DNA from: an uncultured Porphyromonadaceae bacterium
GTDB lineage: Bacteria; Bacteroidota; Bacteroidia; Bacteroidales; Muribaculaceae
Direction of reading: 5' to 3'
DNA: 7,091 nucleotides
Assembly (NCBI GenBank): GCA_947174225.1
Contig: CAMWIF010000135.1
Span: 1-7,091, forward strand
Shown: piece after piece, positions 1-6,348 of the stretch
Layout: each line of letters begins with the position of its first letter
Numbering within the stretch: the first letter of the stretch is position 1
The notes under the pieces: model-generated
What the model was told of the DNA's origin: nothing
The model's database searches: none
What the model saw: the letters and a program-made list of their open reading frames with translations, nothing else
Translations under genes and position numbers: made by a program

Positions 1-333
1 GGTGTAGATAAAGGTGGGCAGATCGTGGCTTTTAAACTGCTCCATCACTTTCTGTGCAGTATCCGGCTCCATATGAATCACGTCGGAATAACGTCCTGTA
101 GAGGGATCCCACATTGCACTGCCTGTCATTACTATATATGGAAGACGGGTGTTGACACTGCTTATTATCGCATCTACTGTGGAGGGCGTGCGGGCTGTGG
201 CAATGCTAAACATCACGCCCCCTTCAAGGGCTTCGTTAAGCATGGCTACGGTAGTGGGTGAGAGTTTGGAATTGCTTCCGAGCAAAGTGCCGTCGAGATC
301 GCTTACAAACAGAGTCTTGGAAATGGGAGTCAT
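1..333 (-). CDS. HAD-superfamily hydrolase, Cof/IIB type (3' part missing)
   Basis: The frame starts with ATG at 333 and stays open for 111 codons to the window edge, so only the N-terminal part is seen. Residues 9-17 read FVSDLDGTL, HAD motif I, with Asp12 as expected nucleophile and Asp14 as general acid/base. FSIATART near residues 42-49 matches motif II, in which a Ser/Thr contacts the phosphate, and the following segment (LPYIVMTGSAMWD) is typical of Cof-like sugar-phosphate or nucleotide phosphatases that carry a C2 cap. The substrate cannot be told from this part. It is predicted to be a Mg2+-dependent cytosolic phosphatase; no signal peptide is present. Its ATG overlaps the stop of the DUF4834 gene as ATGA (330-333), so it is probably translationally coupled as the last visible gene of the psd operon. 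Family assignment is firm, function only at class level. Confidence 0.9.
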   Translation of the reverse strand, partial: MTPISKTLFVSDLDGTLLGSNSKLSPTTVAMLNEALEGGVMFSIATARTPSTVDAIISSVNTRLPYIVMTGSAMWDPSTGRYSDVIHMEPDTAQKVMEQFKSHDLPTFIYT

Positions 334-779
334 CTTTTCTTCGTTACTTTGATTTCTTCCCATTCCACGTCGCTTACCTGGCTTTCGTGATATACGGTTG
401 TGTTCCTGCCGTCGGAAGCGGTGGCTCCGATTGTGGTTTCGGAGTAGCTGATGGTCTCTGTAAATTCCACGTCCTCGGCATATTCTTTAGGAATGAGTGG
501 CTCGTTGCTATAGGAATATGTGGAACGACGGCGGCGACGCGATGACCTGCCGTCATAATAGCTCGATGCTCCTTGCGAAGAGCGTTGGTTTTGGGCTTTC
601 TGCTCTTCGCGCTGTTGGCGTTTGGCTTCCCTCGAACCGGGACGCGGAGGCATACCCGTAGCCTTACGGATATAATCCTCAGTGCGACGCGCCATAAAGC
701 CGGCAAGCCAACGTTTAATCTGCTGACCGAAGAGAAGCCACACTATGGCGAATATTACTAATACGATTACTACTGTCAT
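330..779 (-). CDS. DUF4834-like small membrane protein
   Basis: This 149-residue protein has one N-terminal hydrophobic helix (about residues 2-18), followed directly by a basic, amphipathic stretch (QQIKRWLAGFMARR), so the tail should lie in the cytoplasm. A polar low-complexity middle, rich in Arg, Gln and Ser, includes a run of five Arg near residues 81-85, and the C-terminal third is acidic and Ser/Thr-rich before a basic end. The shape and its place beside pssA and psd fit the DUF4834 family of Bacteroidetes, whose function is unknown to me; the name comes from memory of the family and its neighbourhood. It starts 55 bases after the pssA stop and overlaps the HAD gene by four bases. A -7-like box in the upstream spacer may give it extra transcription. 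It could be a membrane anchor or scaffold, but nothing in the sequence shows catalysis. Confidence 0.75.
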   Translation of the reverse strand: MTVVIVLVIFAIVWLLFGQQIKRWLAGFMARRTEDYIRKATGMPPRPGSREAKRQQREEQKAQNQRSSQGASSYYDGRSSRRRRRSTYSYSNEPLIPKEYAEDVEFTETISYSETTIGATASDGRNTTVYHESQVSDVEWEEIKVTKKR

Positions 780-788
780 CTGATAATG

Positions 789-830
789 AATTTAGGGCGT
801 TAGCCCATCTGCAAATTTAGGGGGTCAGCC
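789..830. repeat. Imperfect tandem direct repeat in the pssA/DUF4834 spacer
   Basis: AATTTAGGGCGTTAGCC (789-805) and AATTTAGGGGGTCAGCC (814-830) match at 15 of 17 positions with a 25-base period. They fill nearly all of the only sizeable gap in the operon. The first copy also holds the small inverted repeat GGGC/GCCC. The minus-strand form of the second copy contains a consensus Bacteroidetes -7 box, which the first copy matches less well. It may be a duplicated promoter or operator element; role unknown. Confidence 0.6.
812..819 (-). promoter_or_regulatory. Candidate internal -7 box before DUF4834
   Basis: Read on the minus strand this is TAAATTTG followed by C, a full match to the TAnnTTTG element used by the Bacteroidetes housekeeping sigma factor. 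Initiation a few bases downstream would leave a leader of roughly 25 bases before the DUF4834 ATG at 779. No good TTTG is seen at the -33 position, where the sequence is AAAG, so the call rests on one element only. Confidence 0.35.
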
Positions 831-833
831 TTA

Positions 834-1540
834 TCAGGCTTTCTCTTGCATACAGAGAGATAAGAGCACGTAGAACACGATAAGCCAGAGCAGACCTGCC
901 ACACCGAATGTGAAGCAGCACACCGCAGCAGCCACTACGAGAAGGAACCTTGGGAAATTATCTTTCAAATTCAGATTCTTGAACTTGAGGGAGAACATCT
1001 TAAAGGGTGAGTTCATCAGATAGCATTCCACAAGCAGGATAGGGATAAACCAATACCATACGGAAAGGAAGTCTACATTTTCCTGCGCGAAGAGGGCTGC
1101 GAAGCCAATCCAGAAGATGGCGTTGGCAGGAATGGCAACCCGATGAAGGTGGTAGTCTGTCGGGTATCGAGATTAAATCGGGCGAGACGTATGGCTCCTG
1201 CCACGGGGATGAGGAGTGCTGTCCAACCTACCCAGGGGTCGAGACCCTGCTGGAGCAGAAGGTTAAGCACTATGATGGCTGGTGCGACTCCGAAAGTCAC
1301 GAGGTCGCAGAGCGAGTCGAGTTCCTTGCCTAATTCGGAATAGGCTTTGAGCGCACGGGCTGCAAAGCCGTCAAGGAAATCAGCTACCGCACCTATGGCT
1401 ATAAATATGAATGCCCATTGATAGGCTAAGAGACCCCACATAGGGGCTGTGCCACGAGAGCCTGCCACTATTGCCATACATCCTGCAAGGAGATTTATGC
1501 AGGTGATGGAGTTCGGAATATTTCGTTTTATCGGATTCAT
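834..1540 (-). pseudogene. pssA: CDP-diacylglycerol--serine O-phosphatidyltransferase, frameshifted
   Basis: The intact enzyme makes phosphatidylserine from CDP-diacylglycerol and serine in the inner membrane. Reading starts at ATG 1540. The complete CDP-alcohol phosphatidyltransferase signature is present in the order D54, D57, G58, A61, R62, G71, D75, D79, within a hydrophobic multi-pass protein. After Pro136 (1133-1135) the frame leaves the family and stops at 1073 after 19 unrelated residues. The correct sequence resumes in the -1 frame at 1133 (IPANAIFWIGF onward) and continues for 99 codons of membrane-protein sequence to a TGA at 834-836. One added base gives 235 residues, close to what I recall as usual for the family. 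The start overlaps the psd stop by four bases. It is either a true recent loss or a one-base sequence error; since phosphatidylethanolamine is normally a major lipid in this group, error or a very recent mutation is more likely. Confidence 0.88.
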
Positions 1541-2208
1541 TTCTTTTGTTTTGAAGTGAGACGTGCCACAGGTGTAACGCCTCCCCTTACGATTTGTTTC
1601 ATATCAACGAGAATTTCTGCATCAGTGGGGAGGTATAAGTCAACACGTGAGCCGAATTTGATGAAGCCGAGATGGTCGTCGATATTGGCATGGCTTCCGC
1701 GTCGGGCATAGGTTACGATTCGGCGTGCCATGGCTCCTGCAATTTGCCTTACAGTGATGTGATGTCCGTAGGTCTCGATTCCGATTGTGCTTCGTTCGTT
1801 TTCCGTGCTGGCTTTCGGTAGATATGCCGAGAGGAAGCGTCCGCGATGATGGCGCACGTATTCTACGGTGCCGTCCACCGGATACCAGTTGGCGTGAACG
1901 TTCAGTGGCGACATAAAGACTGAGAGCATTATGGCTTCACTCTTAAGATACTCACCTTCATAGACTTTCTCAATTGCTACCACTTTGCCATCCACGGAGC
2001 TGACCACCATATCGCGGCGTTCGCCACGGTAGCCACGTTTGGGACACCGGAAGAAGTTGAACACAAAGATATAGACCACAGCCGACAAGGTTGTGAATAT
2101 GGTCGGTAGTACAACAGGGGGCATAAAAAGCCACACCGGCACGTTGAGCGCGGCGAGAACGATGGGGAGGAGTATGAGGATATTTGTGCCTTCGCGGTGA
2201 ATCTTCAC
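1537..2208 (-). CDS. psd: Phosphatidylserine decarboxylase proenzyme, short form
   Basis: Psd converts phosphatidylserine to phosphatidylethanolamine and CO2 using a pyruvoyl group made by self-cleavage. The 223-residue length fits the short Psd-related class common in Bacteroidetes. Residues about 10-28 and 30-52 are hydrophobic membrane segments. SVDGKV (Asp73) and MSPLNVHANWYPVDG (His105) match the conserved Asp and His regions. GFIKFGSRVDLYLP carries the Gly186-Ser187 cleavage site, which would give a large beta subunit and a short alpha subunit of 37 residues beginning with the pyruvoyl group. The start is GTG at 2208: no ATG lies upstream in frame, and the next Met (29) would remove the first membrane helix. 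An AT-rich leader without a Shine-Dalgarno precedes it. It is the first gene of the minus-strand operon and overlaps pssA by ATGA. I found no clear promoter for it. Confidence 0.94.
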   Translation of the reverse strand: MKIHREGTNILILLPIVLAALNVPVWLFMPPVVLPTIFTTLSAVVYIFVFNFFRCPKRGYRGERRDMVVSSVDGKVVAIEKVYEGEYLKSEAIMLSVFMSPLNVHANWYPVDGTVEYVRHHRGRFLSAYLPKASTENERSTIGIETYGHHITVRQIAGAMARRIVTYARRGSHANIDDHLGFIKFGSRVDLYLPTDAEILVDMKQIVRGGVTPVARLTSKQKK

Positions 2209-2354
2209 TTTTATATGTCTATTGCAGGATCCGGTAATATCTTTTTAGTATAAGATCCGTCCTTATCTATTTATATTGATAACTGTCTGTCACGGGTTAC
2301 GTCTATAACAAGATTTGTAGCGGGTCTATATTGTCTGCAAATTTAAGGTTTTTC

Positions 2355-2384
2355 TTAGTTTCTCACAAATTTTTTGTAACTTTA
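2355..2384 (+). promoter_or_regulatory. Candidate promoter of the lipid kinase gene
   Basis: TAACTTTA at 2377-2384 matches the Bacteroidetes -7 consensus TAnnTTTG except for the last base, and TTAG at 2355-2358 lies 18 bases upstream where a TTTG-like -33 element is expected. Transcription would start near 2391, leaving a short leader of about 24 bases before the ATG at 2415. The rest of the 206-base divergent spacer (2209-2414) is AT-rich, and I see no matching promoter for psd on the other strand. Confidence 0.4.
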
Positions 2385-2414
2385 CGGTGCATTTTCAACT
2401 TGCAACTACCGGAT

Positions 2415-3386
2415 ATGGCACAACAACAAGCTTTATTAGTGGTTAATCCAGTGGCAGGCACCCGCTCAAAGCGTGGTCTCGATGAGATTGTAGCCGAGCG
2501 TCTTTCCGAGAATGACGTTAAGGTGACCACTGTCTTTACCGAGGGTCCGGGCCACGCTTCCGACCTTGCCTCACGAGCCGTGAGGGATGGTTTCGATATG
2601 GTTATCGCCGCAGGAGGCGACGGCACTGTCAATGAAGTGGCAAACACACTCTCTAATACGAAGGTGGCTTTGGGGATTATCCCCCTCGGCTCCGGCAACG
2701 GGCTTGCCCGGTCGCTCGGCATTCCTCAGGACGTGGGGGAGGCGCTAACCATCATTGAGGAGGGTCATATCTCAAGATGTGACCGGGGTCTGGTGAACGG
2801 TATGCCTTTCTATTGCACTTTCGGAGTTGGTTTTGATGCTGCCGTGAGTGAGAAATTCGCCTCGATGAAGCGTAGAGGTCGCGTGACGTATGTGCGGAGT
2901 GTGCTCCGTGAGTTTTTCAACTATAAAAGTCAGCCTTACGCCATATCGATAGGGGGACAGGTCATCACTGAGCGTGCTTTTCTCATCGCAGTGTGCAATG
3001 CCTCTCAATATGGCAACAACGCCTATATCGCTCCTCAAGCCAAGCTTTCCGACGGATTGCTTGATCTTATAGTGATACATGAAGGCTCGCCGCTGTCGTC
3101 GGTGAAGGTAGGTGTGGATCTGCTCACCGGTTTTCTTGACCGTAACACACGTATTGACACTTTCCGCATCAGTTCGGCTACCATAACCCGACTCCATCCG
3201 GGTGCCGCTCATCTTGACGGAGAACCGTTGACTATGGGGACACATTTACAGGTAAGTTGTAATCCTTCGGCATTGTTGGTGTTCGCTCCTGAGAAAGAGG
3301 AGGAATTTAAGCCGATTTTCTCACCTATACGTGCGATGCTCTCCGATTTGCGCTACGATATGCTTGCCAAGTTGAAGCCTCAGTAG
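2415..3386 (+). CDS. YegS/LCB5-family lipid kinase (diacylglycerol kinase-like)
   Basis: This 323-residue protein has the full diacylglycerol/sphingosine-kinase catalytic fold signature: VVNPVAG (residues 9-15), the nucleotide-binding AAGGDGTVNEV (65-75), IPLGSGNGLARSLGIP (89-104), and, in the second domain, LSDGLLDLIV (211-220) and HLDGEP (266-271), whose acidic residues are expected for Mg2+ binding and catalysis. It should phosphorylate diacylglycerol or a related lipid with ATP at the inner face of the membrane; the exact lipid is not shown. The start is ATG 2415: the frame extends back to a TTG at 2331, but those 28 codons cover the promoter and precede the usual N terminus. About 30 C-terminal residues (EEFKPIFSPIRAMLSDLR onward) reach past the last conserved motif. 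The gene diverges from psd, in keeping with a shared lipid role. Its stop is directly followed by the stop of the convergent lipoprotein gene. Confidence 0.93.
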   Translation: MAQQQALLVVNPVAGTRSKRGLDEIVAERLSENDVKVTTVFTEGPGHASDLASRAVRDGFDMVIAAGGDGTVNEVANTLSNTKVALGIIPLGSGNGLARSLGIPQDVGEALTIIEEGHISRCDRGLVNGMPFYCTFGVGFDAAVSEKFASMKRRGRVTYVRSVLREFFNYKSQPYAISIGGQVITERAFLIAVCNASQYGNNAYIAPQAKLSDGLLDLIVIHEGSPLSSVKVGVDLLTGFLDRNTRIDTFRISSATITRLHPGAAHLDGEPLTMGTHLQVSCNPSALLVFAPEKEEEFKPIFSPIRAMLSDLRYDMLAKLKPQ

Positions 3387-4445
3387 TCAGTCTAACTCGA
3401 TTATTATCTCTCCTGCCCAGATATTATCTATCTGTACTCCGCCCGTGATGAAGTTGGTAAGGAGTTTGCCGCTTACTGTGGTGATCTTTCCTCGCTCGGT
3501 GGGAATACTTATCCCCACGGTTTGCGACACCACTGCTTTCGCTGAGTTGAATATGGTCAGCGACACGGTATGGGTGCATTGTTCGGGCGGACTGAAGAGC
3601 CAATCGGATGCTATGCTCATCTCGATGCCGGGAATTGTGACAAGCAGGATGGAAGAGGTGAATTCAATTCCGCTTGTCGGGTCCATAGCTGTGCCGTCAG
3701 ACATAGAGAATGCGGTGGGAATGTCGGAATCATAGGTAAGAGTTACATAGTATTTCTCTCCCTGTCGGCGTACTTGCTCGGTTTGCGCCATAAAGTCTTC
3801 ATAGTCGGTGGCGACTAACCGGAATCGCGAGACGGGCAGCGAGAGTGTGAGATTCGTATGCTCTGTCGCTTCCCATTTTCCGGCAAGGTGTCTCAGGTCA
3901 AGTCGGTCGGTGGCAGTGAGGCAAAGGCGCTTCTGGCTCTCTTCACCGTATGGCACCAAAGCCCTTATCACTTCGGGATGTGAGATGTCGTATCCTAATG
4001 GCTTCAGAGTTTCGGGTTCAAGATAGTCGCTCCATGCAGAGATGGTATATTCTTCGGCTTTGAGTTTGAAGGGTAGGATGAATGTATAGCGTCCTTCGTT
4101 TATTTCTTGAGGCTCAACTACTCTTGTCACTTTTTCTTTTGCACCGTTGCTGCCGTTTATTTCAATATATAATCTTCGTGGCCAGCTTTCTGCACGTGTG
4201 GCGTCAGAGTCCTCTTCTGTCAGGGAAGTATGGATGTCGCTCCATTCTTCTGCAAATTCAACGGTTAATTCAACGTTGATTTCCGTTGGGTCTATTGATT
4301 CCTCTGGAGTAGGGTAGGTATGTATACATCCTGTCAATAACATCGCAGTAAGCAATGTCATGCATATAATTGAAAGTATTTGGTATTTGCCGGGTGGGTA
4401 GACACTGGAAAAGCCGGAATTATCAGGGTGATGTGAAGCGCACAT
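3387..4445 (-). CDS. DUF6562/fimbrillin-like surface lipoprotein
   Basis: The 352-residue product has a hydrophobic segment (residues 21-38) ending in the lipobox LLTG-Cys40, so it should be a lipidated envelope protein. The signal peptide is long because about 20 polar residues precede the hydrophobic part; no better start lies between. The mature part resembles the DUF6562 (FimB/Mfa2-like) lipoproteins of Bacteroides: FILPFKLKAEEYTISAWSDY, then LSLPVSRFRLVATDYEDFM, and the C-terminal ISIPTERGKITTVSGKLLT followed by GGVQIDNIWAGEIIIELD. Such proteins are beta-rich and thought to anchor or cap fimbria-like structures or act as surface adhesins; the specific role here is unknown. It lies 63 bases after the DUF3575 gene on the same strand, probably one transcript. 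The family call rests on remembered motif patterns. No typical surface-export acidic motif directly follows Cys40; acidic residues begin at about +8. Confidence 0.75.
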   Translation of the reverse strand: MCASHHPDNSGFSSVYPPGKYQILSIICMTLLTAMLLTGCIHTYPTPEESIDPTEINVELTVEFAEEWSDIHTSLTEEDSDATRAESWPRRLYIEINGSNGAKEKVTRVVEPQEINEGRYTFILPFKLKAEEYTISAWSDYLEPETLKPLGYDISHPEVIRALVPYGEESQKRLCLTATDRLDLRHLAGKWEATEHTNLTLSLPVSRFRLVATDYEDFMAQTEQVRRQGEKYYVTLTYDSDIPTAFSMSDGTAMDPTSGIEFTSSILLVTIPGIEMSIASDWLFSPPEQCTHTVSLTIFNSAKAVVSQTVGISIPTERGKITTVSGKLLTNFITGGVQIDNIWAGEIIIELD

Positions 4446-4508
4446 TTTAATATAGATTGTCTTAATAATTTGGGATTGTGAGAAAAATATCAGGTGTTAA
4501 CTGTCATG

Positions 4509-5156
4509 TTAGATTTTCAGTCGATAAACCAGGGATATGGAAAGATGGTCGAGTCCGAAGTAGGATGTGTTGCGGGTGTCAGCCAACTGTCCGTTGTAGG
4601 TGTTGTAGAATCGGTCATATCTTGTATTGAGGTAACCTACTCCGGCACTCAGTTCGAGACCCCAGTTCTCACCGAATCGGAAAGCGTAGCCGTAGGTTAT
4701 GCCGGCTCCGAGCAATGGTCGTCCTCGGTCTTGATAGCGATAGCTGTTCCATTTCAGATTATACCAAGCCACTGTTGCGTGTATGCCTCCGAAGTGCCCG
4801 TGTCCCGGCTCTGATAGCCACCATCTTCCTTCCGGTTGGAATGACGCAATACGCAAAGCATGTTTTTCAGCGATGAACCAGGGGCAATACCATATAGGTA
4901 ATGAGAGGGTGATTTGTCGTGCCAACTGAATTTCTGCTTCGATGTTCATAACGGTGGCTGCCCACGGGAGAGCGTTGGTTTTTACCATCAGAAGTCTCGG
5001 TGAGTGTTCTTCAGCGGAGTTGACTGTGAGAGCTGCCGGTACATATAGGGTTGAGTCCTGTGGGGTTGAGTCCGGACTATTCTCAATAGTCTCTTGTGCT
5101 ATACAGGGTACTGACGTGGTAAGGACGGCACATATAATTAAGTGTCGGAGTTTCAT
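4509..5156 (-). CDS. DUF3575 outer-membrane beta-barrel protein
   Basis: The 215-residue protein has an N-terminal signal peptide (MKLRHLIICAVLTTSVPCIAQ) with cleavage predicted around residues 20-21, then a polar Ser/Thr/Pro linker to about residue 52. From VKTNALPWAATVMNIEAEIQL onward it follows the DUF3575 pattern: LSLPIWYCPWF, RIASFQPEGRWWL, the glycine-rich HFGGIHATVAWYNLKW, LLGAGITYGYAFRFGENWGLELSAGVGYL, and a final HLSISLVYRLKI. Alternating aromatic and polar residues indicate a small outer-membrane beta-barrel. DUF3575 genes often lie in Bacteroidetes fimbrillin or adhesin clusters, which agrees with the lipoprotein gene that follows. The molecular role is not known. The ATG at 5156 sits directly at the signal peptide start. 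The 182-base leader region (5157-5338) contains two inverted repeats and a 20-base pyrimidine tract on the coding strand (5201-5220), but no convincing promoter. Confidence 0.88.
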   Translation of the reverse strand: MKLRHLIICAVLTTSVPCIAQETIENSPDSTPQDSTLYVPAALTVNSAEEHSPRLLMVKTNALPWAATVMNIEAEIQLARQITLSLPIWYCPWFIAEKHALRIASFQPEGRWWLSEPGHGHFGGIHATVAWYNLKWNSYRYQDRGRPLLGAGITYGYAFRFGENWGLELSAGVGYLNTRYDRFYNTYNGQLADTRNTSYFGLDHLSISLVYRLKI

Positions 5157-5223
5157 AATTGATAAGGATAAATTTTGGGAACTGAAAAATAGGGTAAATT
5201 AAGGGAAAAAGGAGAGGAAGTAT

Positions 5224-5253
5224 GCTAAGGGAGTCGGAAGTGGGTCCTTTAGC
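5224..5253. other. Imperfect inverted repeat upstream of the DUF3575 gene
   Basis: GCTAAGG (5224-5230) can pair with CCTTTAGC (5246-5253) with one bulged base, enclosing a 15-base loop. It lies between the hairpin behind msrAB and the DUF3575 start, so it could belong to the 5' leader of the surface operon or be a second processing or termination structure for msrAB. The stem is short and no T-run directly follows it. Confidence 0.3.
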
Positions 5254-5293
5254 AGCTTACGGAGATTGGGTATAAGGAGTGAGGTGGTAAGAG

Positions 5294-5326
5294 GGTCGTG
5301 AGCCATTTTGTAAATGACTCACGACC
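5294..5326 (-). terminator. Strong hairpin 12 bases after msrAB, terminator-like
   Basis: GGTCGTGAG (5294-5302) pairs with CTCACGACC (5318-5326) in a perfect 9-base stem; after one mismatch CATTT (5304-5308) pairs with AAATG (5312-5316), closing a 3-base loop. Its position directly behind the msrAB stop (5339) and before the next gene suggests transcript end formation or 3' protection. On either strand there is no T-run after the stem (CCTCTTACC on the msrAB strand), so it is not a classical intrinsic terminator. Confidence 0.55.
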
Positions 5327-5338
5327 TGTAAGGATGGA

Positions 5339-6322
5339 TTACGGTTTGGCAAGAGGAGTTTCTACGAGAGGGATATATTTACCATAGCCCTCCTCTTCCA
5401 TCTTTTCAAGGGGAATGAAACGCAGCGATGCCGAGTTGATGCAGTAGCGTAGACCGCCATCCTCTTGCGGACCGTCGGGGAAGACGTGACCGAGATGTGC
5501 TCCGCTGCTTGCCGAGCGCACCTCAGTGCGTATGCGCCCGAACGATGTGTCACGGTGTTCTGTAATCAGTGAATCGTCGATGGGGCGCGTGAAGGCGGGC
5601 CATCCGCATCCTGAGTTGTATTTACGGCTTGATACGAAGAGGGGAGTGCCGTCTGTTATATCTACGTATATGCCGGGACGGAATTCCTCATCATATTCGT
5701 TGATGTAGGGTCTTTCAGTGGCTCCGTTCTGTGTAACTTCCCACTGGAGGGGAGTAAGACGGCGACGCAGTTCCTCCTTGTCGATTTTCTTTTCGCTTGC
5801 AGGCGTGTCGGCTACGTGTGGTTTCATCTCGCGTGCTTCCTTAAAGAGGGACGGGTCAACGTGGCAATAGCCGTTGGGATTCTTCACGAGATAGTCCTGA
5901 TGATATTCTTCTGCCGGATAGAAATTCTTAAGCGGACCATATTCAATGGCTATCGGTTCCTTATATCGGCGTTGGAGAGTAGCGAGCATAGCCTCAATCA
6001 CGGGTGCATCCGCTTTGTCCGTGTAGTAGATGCCGGTACGATACTGTGTGCCTACATCTCCACCTTGGCGGTTGAGACTGAGCGGATCGATGCTGCGAAA
6101 ATACAGCGACAGAAGATCAGTAAGACTCACTTTCGAGTCGTCATACTCCACTTTCACAGTCTCGGCAGCCTCTGTGAGACCGGTGCAGACGAGTTTATAG
6201 GAGGGATCAGGCACGATGCTGTTGGCATAGCCGGCTATTGTGGCTATGACACCGGAGACAAGGGAGAAAAGATGCGCTGTGCCCCAGAAGCAGCCGCCTG
6301 CGAGATATATTGTTTTAATCAT
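5339..6322 (-). CDS. msrAB: Bifunctional peptide methionine sulfoxide reductase MsrA-MsrB
   Basis: The 327-residue fusion reduces both S- and R-epimers of methionine sulfoxide in proteins using thioredoxin-type electrons. MsrA covers about residues 1-160: GGCFWG with catalytic Cys11, Tyr42, Glu54, Asp89 and Tyr94 in DVGTQY, and a likely resolving Cys153 in NGYCHV. A Lys/Glu-rich linker (about 165-185) leads to MsrB (about 186-318), with Cys239 in SGCGWPAF, HLGHVFPDGP and catalytic Cys294 in RYCINSASLRF. The four zinc-binding cysteines of many MsrB proteins are replaced (VDIT near 220-223 and SASS at 270-273), as in other zinc-free MsrB domains. There is no signal peptide, so it should act in the cytosol. 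The start is fixed: an in-frame TAG directly precedes ATG 6322. One oddity is Ala16, where GCFWGxE normally has Glu. The leader contains several inverted repeats under a candidate promoter. Confidence 0.96.
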   Translation of the reverse strand: MIKTIYLAGGCFWGTAHLFSLVSGVIATIAGYANSIVPDPSYKLVCTGLTEAAETVKVEYDDSKVSLTDLLSLYFRSIDPLSLNRQGGDVGTQYRTGIYYTDKADAPVIEAMLATLQRRYKEPIAIEYGPLKNFYPAEEYHQDYLVKNPNGYCHVDPSLFKEAREMKPHVADTPASEKKIDKEELRRRLTPLQWEVTQNGATERPYINEYDEEFRPGIYVDITDGTPLFVSSRKYNSGCGWPAFTRPIDDSLITEHRDTSFGRIRTEVRSASSGAHLGHVFPDGPQEDGGLRYCINSASLRFIPLEKMEEEGYGKYIPLVETPLAKP

Positions 6323-6348
6323 CTATTTGGAGTTCGGTTATATTGTCT

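Noticed and set aside
374..706. 110-codon frame on the minus strand overlapping the DUF4834 gene
   Set aside because: It lies wholly inside the DUF4834 gene in another frame, whereas the DUF4834 frame has a membrane segment, fits operon spacing and has an ATGA overlap with the next gene.
834..1031. Separate 65-residue membrane protein gene with a GTG start
   Set aside because: Its sequence is the C-terminal part of PssA; the same frame runs back without a stop to the frameshift at 1133, and adding one base joins it exactly to the upstream part.
1129..1143. Programmed ribosomal frameshift in pssA
   Set aside because: A -1 shift would be needed, but the local sequence has no X-XXY-YYZ slippery heptamer.
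2228..2330. Short direct repeats (GATCCG and GTCTATA, two copies each) in the psd/kinase spacer
   Set aside because: Each is only 6-7 bases long, with spacing of 20 bases or more and no further symmetry; such pairs are expected by chance in an AT-rich spacer.
2331..2414. N-terminal extension of the lipid kinase from a TTG start
   Set aside because: The 28 extra codons cover a -7-like element and a TTG start, and the family N terminus begins at the ATG at 2415 a few residues before VVNPVAG.
5184..5191. Promoter for the DUF3575 gene (TATTTTTC on the minus strand)
   Set aside because: It lacks the final G of the -7 box and there is no -33 TTTG at the right distance; AT-rich sequence makes such partial matches common.
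5921..6322. MsrA domain considered inactive because of Ala16
   Set aside because: The catalytic Cys11 and the expected Tyr42, Glu54, Asp89 and Tyr94 are all present, so loss of activity is not supported; only an altered site is.
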